NCBI GenBank assembly: GCA_018806915.1
Contig: JAGKQI010000054.1
Location: 496,001-560,000 of the forward strand
Source of the DNA: Phytophthora colocasiae
Taxonomy: Eukaryota; Oomycota; Peronosporomycetes; Peronosporales; Peronosporaceae
DNA: 64,000 nt
Reading direction: 5' to 3'
Position 1 is the stretch's first letter. Each line of letters opens with the position of its first letter. Positions 22,251-34,100 of this stretch are shown piece after piece. The notes beneath the pieces were generated by a model. That model saw only the letters and a list, made by a program, of their open reading frames with translations. It made no database searches and was not told where the DNA came from. A program made the position numbers and the translations under genes.

Positions 22251-24027
22251 TCATGTAGATTTTAGCCAGCTAAATGACCAACTGAAATCTGCCCCTGAAA
22301 AAACCACAAAAAACGGTAGTCAGAGATGAGTAAGAAAGAAACATCGTTCTTCCGTACGTACCGTTGTGTTCAAGCGAGTTTTGCACCGTGTAGAAGATCC
22401 ACAAGAACAAATTCGCTTGCACCATTCTCCAACTGCGGTCCAGTACGAAGGACAGTAAGCGTAATATAGAAATCCCGATTTTACGCTGGATAATACAGCC
22501 AAAAACCACGAGTGAAAAAAGCTCAATCCCTCCCAGCATCACAACAGTTGTAAGCTTATTGCCAAGCCCTGCTCCGTCGAGTGTAGCAAGTTGTGAATAA
22601 TAGGCTTTATTCGGCAGTCGATACATTCCAAGTGTGTACATACCTGCATTTTACAAAAAATTAGGAGGATAAAATCTAAAACTGATGTCAGGAATATACT
22701 TACAGAAAATGAACGGAACGATGACTTCCGTATACTCCACAAGCACCACAAACTCAGTCGTGAAGAGAACCTGAGCTGTCTTTTGTACGAATAATCGGCG
22801 TTCCCTGGGCGAGAAAATATTCTCCAGAAGGCGAGTTCGTTGGGTGGATTCATCATGATGAAGAGGTGTAAACGTTTCCACTGCAGCAACCATAAGCGGT
22901 GGTCCAGCTGTAGCCACTGGTAAAACTCTTCTGGCTGGCATCGGACTCACATCCGTCGAAGCACCAGTGGAATTCCCACTATCAACGCTTCGTCGGTCGA
23001 ATTTTAGGGTTTCCAAAGCGGAGCTATATCGACGAAGCGAAAGGTGAGCTTTTGCGTGGGAATCTTCCTTCAGAATCTGCTGGGCGATCTCAATAAAACT
23101 GGCCGATTCCAGCGGATGACCTGTCGGTATTTTACGTTGCAATAGACGAACGTATTTCATGAGGTGGCCGATATCGGATACTGACGCCCAACCTTGAAAA
23201 GCATCCAGACCAACCATAGACAACAATGTACTGATGGAGCTGGAGTTCTGCATCGAACTGGAGACGTACAGCGCATTGAAGACGTCCACGTTAAAGATTA
23301 TGATCTGAGGCATGAGGTCGAATTTCGTGCCGAGAAAATGACAGATGCAATTTTTGGCAAAGATCTTGATAATTGGAAGTAAAACCAGGTAAAACTTTTG
23401 GTTCGATGGTTGAACGTTGATAAACCCATACAAATATGCAGGGTAGACAAACGTGAGCAGAACTTGGCAGATTAATACCACAATACTAGTTTTCAATTCG
23501 GTAAACAGCACTGGATCTTTCCTCAACGTTCTTCCGAAGCAGCAGATGAAACAAATGAGAACCACAACAAACCACACTGGAATTCCAACCACAAGAGCGA
23601 ACGGCAGTGGAAACCCAATGGCATTTGACATTGCGATCATAAAGATAACCGCTCCTCCACCTGCGATAATAGGTATAGCAACAACTTGCAGTGCGTTGAT
23701 CCGCAAACCTGGGATAGTGACTCGGAACTGCTCCAAAATGGATCGGGTCATAAGAGCAATAGACAGACAATCTCTCGCCCAAAACATGTAATTTGCATTG
23801 GATCCATCTGCAGGAGGAGCCAATGGAGCGTAATCGATAGCAGTGACAACTAGAAGACACGGAAATGGCGAGACGACGCAAACCAGAAAAGCCCAAAGCA
23901 TGGATGTTTTGTGGGAATATTCGCTGAAATGACTGATTCGATCGGCCGAGTAAAGACCACGTAATTCCACCTGGAAACTCTCACAGAACTTGTACGCTCG
24001 ACGCCAAACACGACGGAAATTGCCCAT
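22251..24027 (-). CDS. multi-membrane protein, oomycete-type family (TM-A)
   Basis: Three in-phase exons: 24027-22704, 22643-22362 and 22294-22251; 549 aa. Donors GTAAGT and GTACGT and acceptors GCAG and TTCAG fit. The start MGNFRRVWRRAYKF lines up with the starts of TM-B and TM-C. Order: a short amphipathic N-terminus (VELRGLYSADRISHFSEYS), then several hydrophobic helices with the family motif FPCLLVVTAID-PLAPP, FPLPFALVVGIPVWFV and VYPAYLYGF. A soluble loop of about 150 residues follows, rich in basic and Ser/Thr residues. Then there are two more helices, a conserved LDRSWRMVQANLFLWI segment and the end GADFSWSFSWL. I do not know its function; a transporter or membrane sensor would fit the topology. 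It lies 85 bp downstream of the LRR gene on the same strand. Confidence 0.8.
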
Positions 24028-24112
24028 TTCTTCGGTCTGTTGACTCAGCGAGAAGAAATGAAATGGGACAACTAAAGTTGGTGCGTAAAATACAAATTTA
24101 GCGGAACGAATA

Positions 24113-27100
24113 CTATAAATCGTGTCTTGATAAGAAAACTGCTGCACTCGTCCCGTTGAACTTTTGGATCTTTTGGTTGTGACGTAGCAGCTCGACATAT
24201 GCACGAACCACAGCTGGAGACGTGACGTTGTTCCTTAAATCGAGTTTCGCCAGCGTTTTATGACTTTGAATGGCTCGGGCGAGATAGCACAAACCTTTTT
24301 CCTGTAATTTCGGCTTAATCTGGGAGCCTTCGACCACCGAATGCATGGAAAAAGACACAAGGGTCGAGTTTTCGGTCAAAGCATCAGCCAACGCTATGGC
24401 TCCGTCATCTCCGATATCGTTAAAGCTCACATCGAGCTCTTCCAAGACTGAAAATTCTCTCAAAAGAGTAGCGATCGCTTGCGCTCCTTCATCTCCCAGA
24501 TTATTTCGTGAAAAATCCATACAGCGGCATTTTGCGTCGGGCGTTGCTGCTAATTCCTCTGCGATGGCTGCTGCTCCATACTGGCGCAAACCTTTCCCAC
24601 TGAAATCGAGATGTTCTTGGAGAGAAAACTCGTTCTTGAAGCGTTTTCGAAGGTCGTGGGCCTGGGAAATAGCTGCCAACATGACTTTACACTCCGAAGT
24701 TAGAGGATTTCCGACGCTGAGACGAATACGGCGTTGTGGATTGGCTTGAAAGGCCTTCAGATAAAGCTGTTTGGCACCTGTGTCTGTGATTTGATTGTGA
24801 TCTAGCAGAAGCTCTTGAAGGTTCGCGTTCGGCTCGAGACCTTCTGACAAACCGACAATTGCTCTGTCTGTATCAGCATTTCATTTAGTCCTGTTCCGTA
24901 AAACTTATAGATATTTTACGTACCGGTGATCAAGTTGTTGGACAGATTGAGAAGTCGAACTGGGGGCTGCAAGGCGAGGAATAGTCCCACGTCATAGGCT
25001 CCTTTCTCTCCAATTTCATTCCCACTTAGGTCGAGTGCTTCCAACATCTGCCAATTGGGTGAAAAACGAAGCGTTTGAGTTACGATATGGACGTAGCGAT
25101 CTGTTAGGCAGCATTCCAGTAGAATCTCCCGTTTGACGGTGTTTCCATTGAGACGAAGCGCTGCAGTTGGTGAAATACCCGTTGTTAGTAGAGTTTCAAG
25201 GATTTTTTCATGAAGTTTCGTGTGAAGCTGGTCCAGGACGGTGTTGGATGCAAACAAATTGCGGTTAAGATGAAGGTGGCGTAGTGGAAAAGGCTCTGTC
25301 ATCCCGTTTATCGCGTAGAAGAATGAGTTGATTCCTGCTTGCCCAATCTATACAACGTCAATATGTAAGTAAGAATTGAACTCTGTAGTAGTTGATTTAT
25401 GGATAAAATAAGGGGCTTCAGAGTTGAAGCAGTGCGCGCTTTTTGACATAAAGAAGTAAAAAGTCTGTCTCTCTCCGATTGGCTACTTTTTCATTTACCG
25501 TGAAGCCCCCCCTCGTCCGAAGTGCCAACAACGCTAATAAATACCGCTGCCGAAGGTGTCGCGTCAACGGCAGCGCGCCGTGCGCAGCTTACGACGCGGA
25601 ATCCGAGTTACTCGCTGAATGTGCTGAGTGGTTTTCGACGAGGAAGACCCAGCCCCGCTCCATGATGACGATGATTTAGTGATGCAGTTCATTGAGGCCT
25701 ACTGGATGATCAACAGGTCGCTACCTGAACACGCGCGAACCAGTGCCTCGTGCTCCTGATGCGCTGGACTATTGGCTCAATAAGCTCGATGATAAGAGGT
25801 TTAAAGAAGACTTTCGAGTTACGAGGTTGCAGTTCACGCTAATTATGGAGTTGATTCAGAATAATCCGGTCTTCTACAACAGGTCTAACAATCTTCAGAC
25901 ACGTGTATGGTGCCATTTGTTGGTTTCTCTGTATTCATTTGGATGTGATCGCAATGTGGCTTCCTTGGAAAGCTGGCTGAGACACTTTCACTGTGCAGAA
26001 AGGCACAATCGAGGTCTTCACGGATCGCTACATTTATGATCTTGTTGATCTCGAATCACGTGCTGTAGTGTGGCCAGATGCTGATAAGTGCGAGGAGATA
26101 CGTGCGAGGATAGAGGAGGTTTATAAGTATGTACCTTTGTATGTTCTGCCTTAGATACCAGCCTTCTCGATGAACCCAGCAATTTCAGTCGCAAATGCCT
26201 TCTTGGTCTTGCCGCCGTGAGCGTCTCCTCGCTATCTCTGAAGGTTTCCCTCCGTTGATATCCACCTAAGGATGATTTCGACACTTGAGAGGCCGCCGTT
26301 GACGCCGTCCTTCTCCCAGCTTACTGGACGTCTTCTGCCTAACCCCTTGGGAGCCATCTGCGCGCAGGAGTTGGTGCCACGGCGAATCTTAGGCCAGTGC
26401 GAACTGGGTGCGCTTCCTGCAAAGGAAACGAAAGTAAGGTGCTCAGGTCGTTTTGACTCGCTTCGAGCGTTAAAAAAACTTAACTTTTGGACATAAAAGC
26501 AAATCGATCTGATTGGCTAATTTTACTTTTACGTGAATATGTTTTCATGATCAGCGCAACTCTGAAGCCCCTTAATGTACCTGGTTCTCGTCAAGGTCGA
26601 GCGTCTGCAAGGCTCGTGTTTGATCCAGTGCGAATGCGAGACTAGCAGCTCCTAGATTATTGCCAGCCAACGAAAGAACTTCCATCTTCATTGTAGGCAA
26701 CGTCGTGGACAGTGTTATGGCCGCTTCGTCGGATAATGCGTTGGAACGGAGGTACAACTTGATAATATCCGAGATAAAATCTGCTTGTAGAAGCTGAGAG
26801 AATCCCAGATCAGTCAAACCTGTACACGACATATCCAGTACTTGCAAGTGTTCACGATCTTTCTCATTCAAAGCTTTCATCAGCGGAATTAACCAGTCGG
26901 ACGAGAAATCCTTTCCACCAAACAGATTTAGCGACAGATCTAGCTCTAAAAGCCCCGGACATCGTTTAATGAAAGCCGAGATCGCTTCAATTCCGCGTGC
27001 AGAGAACCTATGCACAAAATTATTAGAGTTTTTATTCACGTATCCGAGATAAATGCAACATACTGGTTATTAGCAAGATTCAGGGTCATCAACGTTGGCC

Positions 27101-27392
27101 ACTTTGCATCTCGCAAGTCGGAGGTCCAAAGCAACCAGAAATTGTCGTCCAATTCATTGAACGAGAGGTTGAGGACTACCAAGGACACTGACACAACTGG
27201 TAACGAGATCAACGGGAAGAGATCTACTCCGACTTTTGAGTCTAATTGCTGCTCAGCAAGTAGTATCCTTTTCGGAATTTGAACTCCAGGTACTTTGGAC
27301 ACCCGACGAGAGTTTCGGGGTTGTTGGAGCAACATCGTTACCTCTTGAACTTGGCTGACGGTTGTAAGCTGCGCTCCAGAAACAATTGACAT
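24113..27392 (-). CDS. leucine-rich repeat protein (LRR_RI/NLRC3-like repeats)
   Basis: Four in-phase exons: 27392-27064, 27007-26581, 25347-24924 and 24867-24113; 644 aa. Repeats of the ribonuclease-inhibitor type run almost throughout: LVVLNLSFNELDD, LLELDLSLNLFGG, LQVLDMSCTGLTD, MEVLSLAGNNLGAAS, LQTLDLDENQ, LEALDLSGNEIGEKGA, VRLLNLSNNLIT, LQELLLDHNQITDTGA, CRCMDFSRNNLGDEGAQA, LEELDVSFNDIGDDGA, LAKLDLRNN. No kinase or nucleotide-binding domain and no clear membrane helix is seen, so a cytosolic protein-binding scaffold is likely. Intron 2 (25348-26580) is 1233 bp because a Harbinger element sits in it; without it the intron would be about 70 bp. The ATG lies only 37 bp after the stop of TM-B, and the stop 85 bp before TM-A. 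Confidence 0.82.
25412..26572 (+). mobile_element. PIF/Harbinger element, 1161 bp, in an intron of the LRR gene
   Basis: The ends are GGGGCTTCAGAGTTG (25412 on) and its exact complement CAACTCTGAAGCCCC ending near 26571. They are flanked by the 3-bp duplication TAA at 25409-25411 and 26573-26575 (TTA on the other strand), the Harbinger target. It contains a 5' fragment of a HARBI1-like transposase. The right end is 5 bp from the splice donor of LRR-gene exon 2, which remains intact. Confidence 0.9.
25681..26130 (+). pseudogene. HARBI1-like transposase fragment
   Basis: The readable part (LDYWLNKLDDKRFKEDF then RVTRLQFTLIMELIQNNPVF, then VSLYSFGCDRN-ASL) is the N-terminal half of Harbinger nucleases. 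Frame shifts near 25735 and 26000 interrupt it, the second before IEVFTDRYIYDL. The catalytic core downstream is missing, so the element is non-autonomous. Confidence 0.75.
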
Positions 27393-27429
27393 GATTTTAT
27401 CTGCTAAAAGATATGAAGAGGCGCTACTG

Positions 27430-29245
27430 TCAAGTGTCCGAACTGTTGGAACGAAGCCACGCGAATGAGAAGCTGAAGTCGGCTCCTGCAGTAAAAAATA
27501 AAATAAAAATCTATAATATATGTAAGCGAGAAAAACTCGTCAACTTACCATTGTGCTCGAGGGAATTCTGGATCGTGTAACAAATCCAAAGAAACAAATT
27601 GGATTGTACCATCCGCCAACTCCGATCAAGAACAAAGGAGAGTAAATGCAGCATTGACAATCGAAGCATCCTCTGGATGATAAATCCGATCACGAACAGC
27701 GAAAGGAGCTCAATAAAGCCAAACGCGACGATTCTCCCGAGGTTGTCTGCCAGTCCAGTATCTTTAAAACTCTGGATTTGTGGGTAGTAATCGTGGTTGG
27801 GTAGATAATACATTGCAGATGTGTACATACCTGCAAAGAAAGAGTTTGAGAGATTTAAACTTCAAGAAAACGGAGTAAAAACTTACTGTAGATGAACGGA
27901 ACGATCACTTCAGTATACTCGACCAGAATCACGAATTCTGTCGTGAAAAGCACCCGAGCGCTCATATGGAGAAAATGCTGGCGTTCCTTGGGCGAAAAAA
28001 TACTTTTGAGGGATTTGTGCGATGAAACTAACACCAAGGACCCCGTTTTCACCACTGGTGCAGTAGGTAAAGCGGGTACTGGGAGGTCTACAGGGATAAT
28101 TTGTCTGCACGAAGGCGAATAATCTTTGTTCTTGCGTGAAGATTCAGCTGGAGCTTGTCTGCTACGAGATAATGACCCAGAACTCGGTTCTTCAGTTATA
28201 CTAGGACCGCTGCCACGTCTTACAACAATCACCGTTGAGCTATACCGACGTAAAGCGAGCAGTTGTCCAGCAGGAGGATCTTCTTCAATAATCTGCAGTG
28301 CGATTTCGATAAAAGTCGCTTTTTTCAGCGGATGTCCAGCTGGAATCTTGCGTTGTAGCCGTGAAACATCCTTTAGGAGGTAGGAAATATCCGATATGGA
28401 CACCCAACCCAGTAAAGCATCCAATGCTACCATTTGAAGTATCGTCATATTCGATTGCGAATTTTGCATTGAGCTGGAAACGTAAAGTGCGTTGAAAACA
28501 TCCACGTTGAAGATCATAATCTGAGGCATTAAATCATATTTATTGCCAAGACAATAGCCGATCCAGTTCTTGGCAATAATTTAATGACTGGCAGTAACAT
28601 GACGTAGAATTTTTGATTTGACGGCTCGACACTCACGAATCCGTACAAATATGCTGGATAGACAAATGTCAGTAGAACTTGGCAAATAAGCACCACAATT
28701 GATCTCAACAAGTCTTTAAACAGCACTAAATCTCGTCTCAAAATTCGTCCGAAGAAAACCACAAAGCAGATAACAAGTACCACAAACCAAATGGGAATTC
28801 CTTCAACCAGAGCAAATGGCAGTGGAAAGCCAATGATACTGGACATTGCGATCATGAACATTACGGCCCCTCCACTCGAGATAATTGGCATGGCAACAAC
28901 TTGAAAAGAATTTATCCGAAGCCCTGGCACACTTATCCGGAACTGCTCCAAGATAACTCGCGTCATTAGTGCAATCGTTAAAAAATCTCGAGCCCAAAAG
29001 AGATAATTCGCACTGGAGCCTTCTTCAGGTGGCGCCATTGGAGCGCAGTCAATTAATGTGAGAATTAGCAGACATGGGAATGGTGATAGTACACAGATGA
29101 AAATTGCCCACTTTGACGAAGTGGTCTGACTATGTTGTAGGAAATTCTGCATACGTTGCGATGAATAATGGCCACGAAGTTCTGCTTGAATGGCAGAGGT
29201 AAAGTTGCGCATACGACGCCAAATGACGCGAGTTTCCTGTCTCAT
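27430..29245 (-). pseudogene. multi-membrane protein TM-B, single frameshift
   Basis: A paralogue of TM-A and TM-C with the same three-exon structure: 29245-27887, 27830-27549 and 27485-27430. Every family motif is present (FPCLLILTLID-PMAPP, FPLPFALVEGIPIWFV, FVYPAYLYGF, MYTSAMYYLPN, LDRSWRMVQSNLFLWI, GADFSFSFAW). Exon 1 has 1359 bases where 3n+1 is required. The break lies at about 28578-28584, after LLPVIK, where TM-A and TM-C read IIK followed by AKN or ATKN; one base is missing there. Upstream and downstream of this point the frame is fully open. It may be a recent pseudogene or a sequencing error. It is divergent from TM-C. Confidence 0.8.
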
Positions 29246-29333
29246 GCTTCAGAGCTGTTCAGTAATGAACTTTGCTCATCAAGTCGACATATTTAGCTGC
29301 TGGAAACTTTTGCTAAATAAAAAGTATTCGGCC
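29246..29333. promoter_or_regulatory. short shared promoter region between TM-B and TM-C
   Basis: Only 88 bp separate the start codons of two divergent paralogues. No known motif is obvious; the sequence TTGCTAAATAAAAAG lies just before the TM-C start. Shared control is inferred from spacing. Confidence 0.4.
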
Positions 29334-31148
29334 ATGGAACCTCCACTTTCCAAAGAGTCCAAACGGGTGAAAATGCACGTTATAAAGAGAATTGGTAGTG
29401 GTTTGTTCGAAGGGTGGATGAATCTCCAAGTGGAACTTCACGGAAGCTACTCGATCTCTAGAATCCGATTATTGTCGCAATATTCCAACTCCACCTCTGT
29501 TTTCCGGACGAGTCTGTTTGTGGTTATGACTCCATTTCCATGCCTAATTATCCTCACTCTGATCGATTGCATCCCTCTCGCCCCAACAAAGGAAGGTTAT
29601 CGAGCGAACTACTTGTTCTGGGGACGAAACTACCTCACAATCTCCCTTATGACCCGTGCGATCTTGGAACAACTTCATCTCACTGTACCCAGTTTGGACT
29701 TTACATTTATGCGAACTCTCAGTATTTCCATGCTTCCAAGTGCTGGGGCTGTTGCATTCATGTTGGCGATGACGCATTCGATTGGCTTTCCTTTGCCCTT
29801 CACGCTCGTAGTTGGAATCCCAGTGTGGTTTGTAGGTCTTGTGATATGTTTTGGCATTTTTTTCGGAGCTAAATTGAGGGAGGAAAGAGCACTACGCAAG
29901 GAATTACTTAGTTACATTGTGGTTATTGCCTGTCAAGTGGTGCTTACGTTCATCTACCCGCTGTATCTTTATGGTTTCCGGTGTGTGAGTTCGACAGCTC
30001 AAACATTTTACGTTCTATTGCTTCCTATTATCAAGATTGCGACGAAAAACTGGATCAGCTTTTTTCTCGGTACAAAAGACGACCTAAAGCCACAAGTGGT
30101 TATTCTCAACATTGAAGTTTTCAATGCGTTATACGTGGCCAGCTCTATGCAGAACGCAACTTCCGTTAGTACTACGATGGCTCTTACATTTGTGGATTTT
30201 TTGCTCGCGTGGATATCTATCAAAGACGTCAACCACTTTTTGTCGGATATTACGGCGCTTCTGGATAAAATCCCATCGGACCATCCGCTCAAAACCGCCA
30301 ACTTCATGGATGTAGCTCTGAAAATGCTAGACGAGGACGAAGAACTGCGTGCAGATGTAGCTCTACGAGTCTTCGCGGTTCACGCACGCCCGTCAATCCT
30401 TAACAACAAAACCCCGAAAGTTCGAACTGCACCAATGATACAAGAAATTGAGGCGAGCTTTAATTCTAGTAACCGGGTTTTTCCTACACTCGCAAAGTCA
30501 CCACAAGCATCCTTTGTGACTGCGGAAGCGATTGCCCCATCCGAGCCGCAAACCTACAAACCTTTTCGGAGAATCTTTACTACACAACAGCGGATGCATT
30601 ATGTGCACAGAACTGCTCAAGTGCTTTTCACAACGGAATTCATTATTCTTATCGAGTTTACAGAGGTCATCATCCCGTTCATTTACAGTGAGTTCATTTT
30701 GCTTGTACGTTATCTTCACATAACTAACACTTGTTGATCAGGTATATACACAATTGCAATGTTTCAGCTTCCTAATCGCGTGTTTTATCCGCAAATTCGC
30801 GAGCTGGATGAAGTGAAGTTGGCAAAAATGCTCGGCAACATCGCCTTTTACGGACTAATGGAGCTTTTATCTTTCATTGCAATGAGTGTTTTGCTCTATA
30901 AGAAGCTCCGGATTTCCACTCTCCACCAGATCGCGTTTGTGCTGGACCGAGAGCGGCGAATGGTGCAGTCGAATCTGTTTCTCTGGATATGCTATACGAT
31001 CCAAAATTCGCTTGATCACAACGGTAAGCAGCTCACAGTTCCGCTACTTTATATTATTTCTTCTTAGCAAGCTACTTTATTGTAAATGTGTTGTGAAGGT
31101 GCGGATTTCAGCTGGCAATTCACCTGGTTACAGGATAAAAGCAGATAA
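29334..31148 (+). CDS. multi-membrane protein, oomycete-type family (TM-C)
   Basis: Three in-phase exons: 29334-30687, 30742-31023 and 31099-31148; 561 aa. Donors are GTGAGT and GTAAGC, acceptors GATCAG and GTGAAG. The ATG at 29334 (MEPPLSKESKRVKMHV) is preferred over upstream in-frame codons because it leaves an 88-bp divergent promoter. The layout matches TM-A: N-terminal VELHGSYSISRI, helices with FPCLIILTLID-PLAPT, FPLPFTLVVGIPVWFV and FIYPLYLYGF, a cytosolic-type loop of ~150 residues, then IYTIAMFQLPN, LDRERRMVQSNLFLWI and the end GADFSWQFTWL. Function unknown. Exon 2 is 282 bases in all three paralogues. Its stop is 36 bp from the stop of the convergent coiled-coil gene. Confidence 0.82.
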
Positions 31149-31184
31149 AGTTGGATAAAATCTCGTTTTGATATGTTTTGGCTT

Positions 31185-34100
31185 CTACACGTCTGCCTCG
31201 TTTTCTGCGATCTTCTCCGGCATCTGTAGAGAAGAAGTTGACGAAATCAAGCCTTGAGTTCGAGGCGACATGAATCGTGGTCCTGCTGGAGAAGAATGCG
31301 GCCGTACAGGTCGCTGTTGTCTAAAATTCACTTTTTCTTCAGATTCTTGAAAGTTGCGAATATGTGCTGGATCCGGAAATGGTATTGAACCTTGCAGCGC
31401 TCCAATAGATGAATGAACTAAGGTAAATGGACGTGGCCCTGCTGATCTGATTAGTCGACGCTGTGGAAAACAATTGAGTGTAAGTGCATACAACTAAAAT
31501 GGCTGCAAATTTTATGTACCTTACCGGGAGATGGTAGCCTTCACCGTGCGTTAAGACTTCAGCTGATTGTTCACCACTACTTCTTGAGCTGCTTGGCCGC
31601 ACTTGATCTTTTGAATAGTTTCGAACCAGAGTGGGGAAGGTTGAGGTTGAGATCTGCTGCGTTTGTGGCAAATCACTCAAATAAACTTTTGTCGAAGGAT
31701 ACAGAGGTCGATTTGTTGGGCTTCTTCGAGGAGAACTACCTTGGTACAAATACAGCAGCTCGTTCAGTTCAATCTTCGGTTTGCCTTTTCGATTCAAACT
31801 GTCCAGTAGCATTGCTACCCCGTTGATTAACTGGAAAATTCGATTGTAAGAACAGGAGTAAAAACACATTATAAAGAAAGATTTGCCACGTACAAGTTTC
31901 TGAGCCTTTTGAAGTTCTAAACGCGAGACTTCTTGGGTCTTGAAAGCAATCGCTTCAGCTCTTTTGCGCTGCTGAACGACCTTTATCATAGCGTCACAAA
32001 TGTTGATAACCCGTAAGGAAGCTGGACGAAGAGATCCGTCGGGATAAATCCGCGCTCGTTTGTCGGCAAGAAACTTCAGCTGAAATACACACACATCGCG
32101 TCAATTAGAGTGTTATTCCCTCTTGAATTGATGACAAGTGATACCTGATCAAGTCGGTGTTCGCCTGCAAGTAGCAACATTCGACAAGTCAAGATTTGCC
32201 ACTTTGCCATGACAAGGCGTTCTTTAGCAACTCCACTAGCGTTAATCAATTGCCGAAGCTGTTTGATCACCTCTGGGTCTTGAAAGCCGTCACTAGAACC
32301 ATTGATCATTGAAATACCCTCCAGTTTTAATGTTAAATTGCGTTTGTTATCATCTTGAGGTTCATCATCAGTTTGATCCATAAGCTTAGAGTCGTTCGAG
32401 TTGCTTTGGTCTGTTTCTGCATTGTTGTCCAATTCCTTGTCATAATTAAGTAATTCTTCATTCTTTCCGGTCGCAACCTCGACCGGTTTGTCGCTAGTTA
32501 GTCCAAGTTTCGTGAGCGAAATTCCACTGCCTTCTAAGATTTCCTGAACGAGAGTTTTCCGACGAATTGTATCCGGTACTCGTTCTATGGTAGTAGGAGC
32601 TTCTGTAGCGGTAGGTTGTTCAGTCTCGAGAGCTTTGGGTGGTTCTGCAGCTGTTGTGCTGGCTCGAGTTAGGCTCTGGTCTTCCTTTTGTTCATTAGAA
32701 ATTCCCACTGTGTGCTTCAGTTGACGACTGGATTTGGACGTCTTGATAGGACTCAAACTTCTCCTAGGAGAATTACCTGCACTTCTCGGCGTTGAAGAAC
32801 CGCCTTCTTTTCCCTGAAGATTCGTTCTTGAAGCTTTGATAGGAGATCTCGCCAAATCAATCGTGGTTCGTCTGGAAGAAGAGGGTTTTAGAGCATTTCC
32901 CAGGTGTGTACTTACAATATCCCGTGCAAATTGCTGTTTTGCTGCAGACATTCCAGTGTACAAACTTTCCAGATCCAGTAGGACACTACTGATCATTTTT
33001 CGCTCGGATTCTGTCAAAACTGAAGAAGGAACCTCCACCTCTGGGTCCGTTTGTGCTTGGTTTAACAGTTCGCTCGAGATCTGCATGAGTCTCTTCTTGT
33101 GCTTTTCACACAAGGTACAAGCTCCAGCGACGACTGTGACTTCCTTTCGGCTGTGTACGTCTTGTAATTGCTTCCTGACAATCTGCTGCTCTGCTTCTAA
33201 CGCTTTGTTCGAATTCTGGAGCTTCTCACACTCCAACTTCCAGAATTCGAGTTCTGCTACATTCCGTTTACGCAGTGTACAAAGTTCCTCAGACATGTGG
33301 CCTAAATGTTTGGTCAGTGTTAGTAAACGGTCTGTTTGTAGAGCTGATGAGCGTTGTGAGGATCTCCGTAGCTTCAGCATATCTGCTTGAGCGGTGGAAA
33401 GAGCCTTGAACAAATCTCGAGGGTGTGAAGCCACATTCACAACGAGATGCCCCTGGGAAATACTGTTGGTCCGACTTCGCTTGGCTTCTTCCTCTGCGAC
33501 TTCCGTCTCGGCCTTCTTCAGTAGCTCCTGCTGGGTTTCATGCTCTTTCCGAACGCGAATAATGTCTTCTCCATAGCGTTGAACTAGAGCTTCCATCCGC
33601 TTAACCTCGTCCGGTTCATTACCTGCTAAGTCAACAGTATCTTTCATTTCATCCACGTCATCCTCTTCACTGTCCTCCAGAGGTGAGAGAGAGACGCTAA
33701 TTCGCTTTGCAGACTGACTCTGCGGTGATTTCTTGGTAAAATTCTTCATCAACAGCTTCACCGCTGCTTGTCGCTCTTCAATCTCACTGTTTCGAGTTTT
33801 GAGTGAAAAGGCCAAAGAAGTTTTCAACTTAGTCAGTTCTTGAGCGTGACTGTCTTTCTCCTTCTGAACGGCGCGTTGCAAAGTCACAGTCCTTGCTTGA
33901 GCCACATCGAGAGCTTTTCGACTCTCCATCAAACCTTCGTCTTTATCTGCAAGCGCATTCTTCAGCTCAACAATTAGATGTTCGTATTGCGTGTTCCGGA
34001 GCTTTTGACGGGATCTAAAACCAGGTTTATCAGTAGCAGGACTCTCTTGGTCATAAGCAGAGCGCATGATCTCGTCAATGTCAATCCCTTCTTCGTCATC

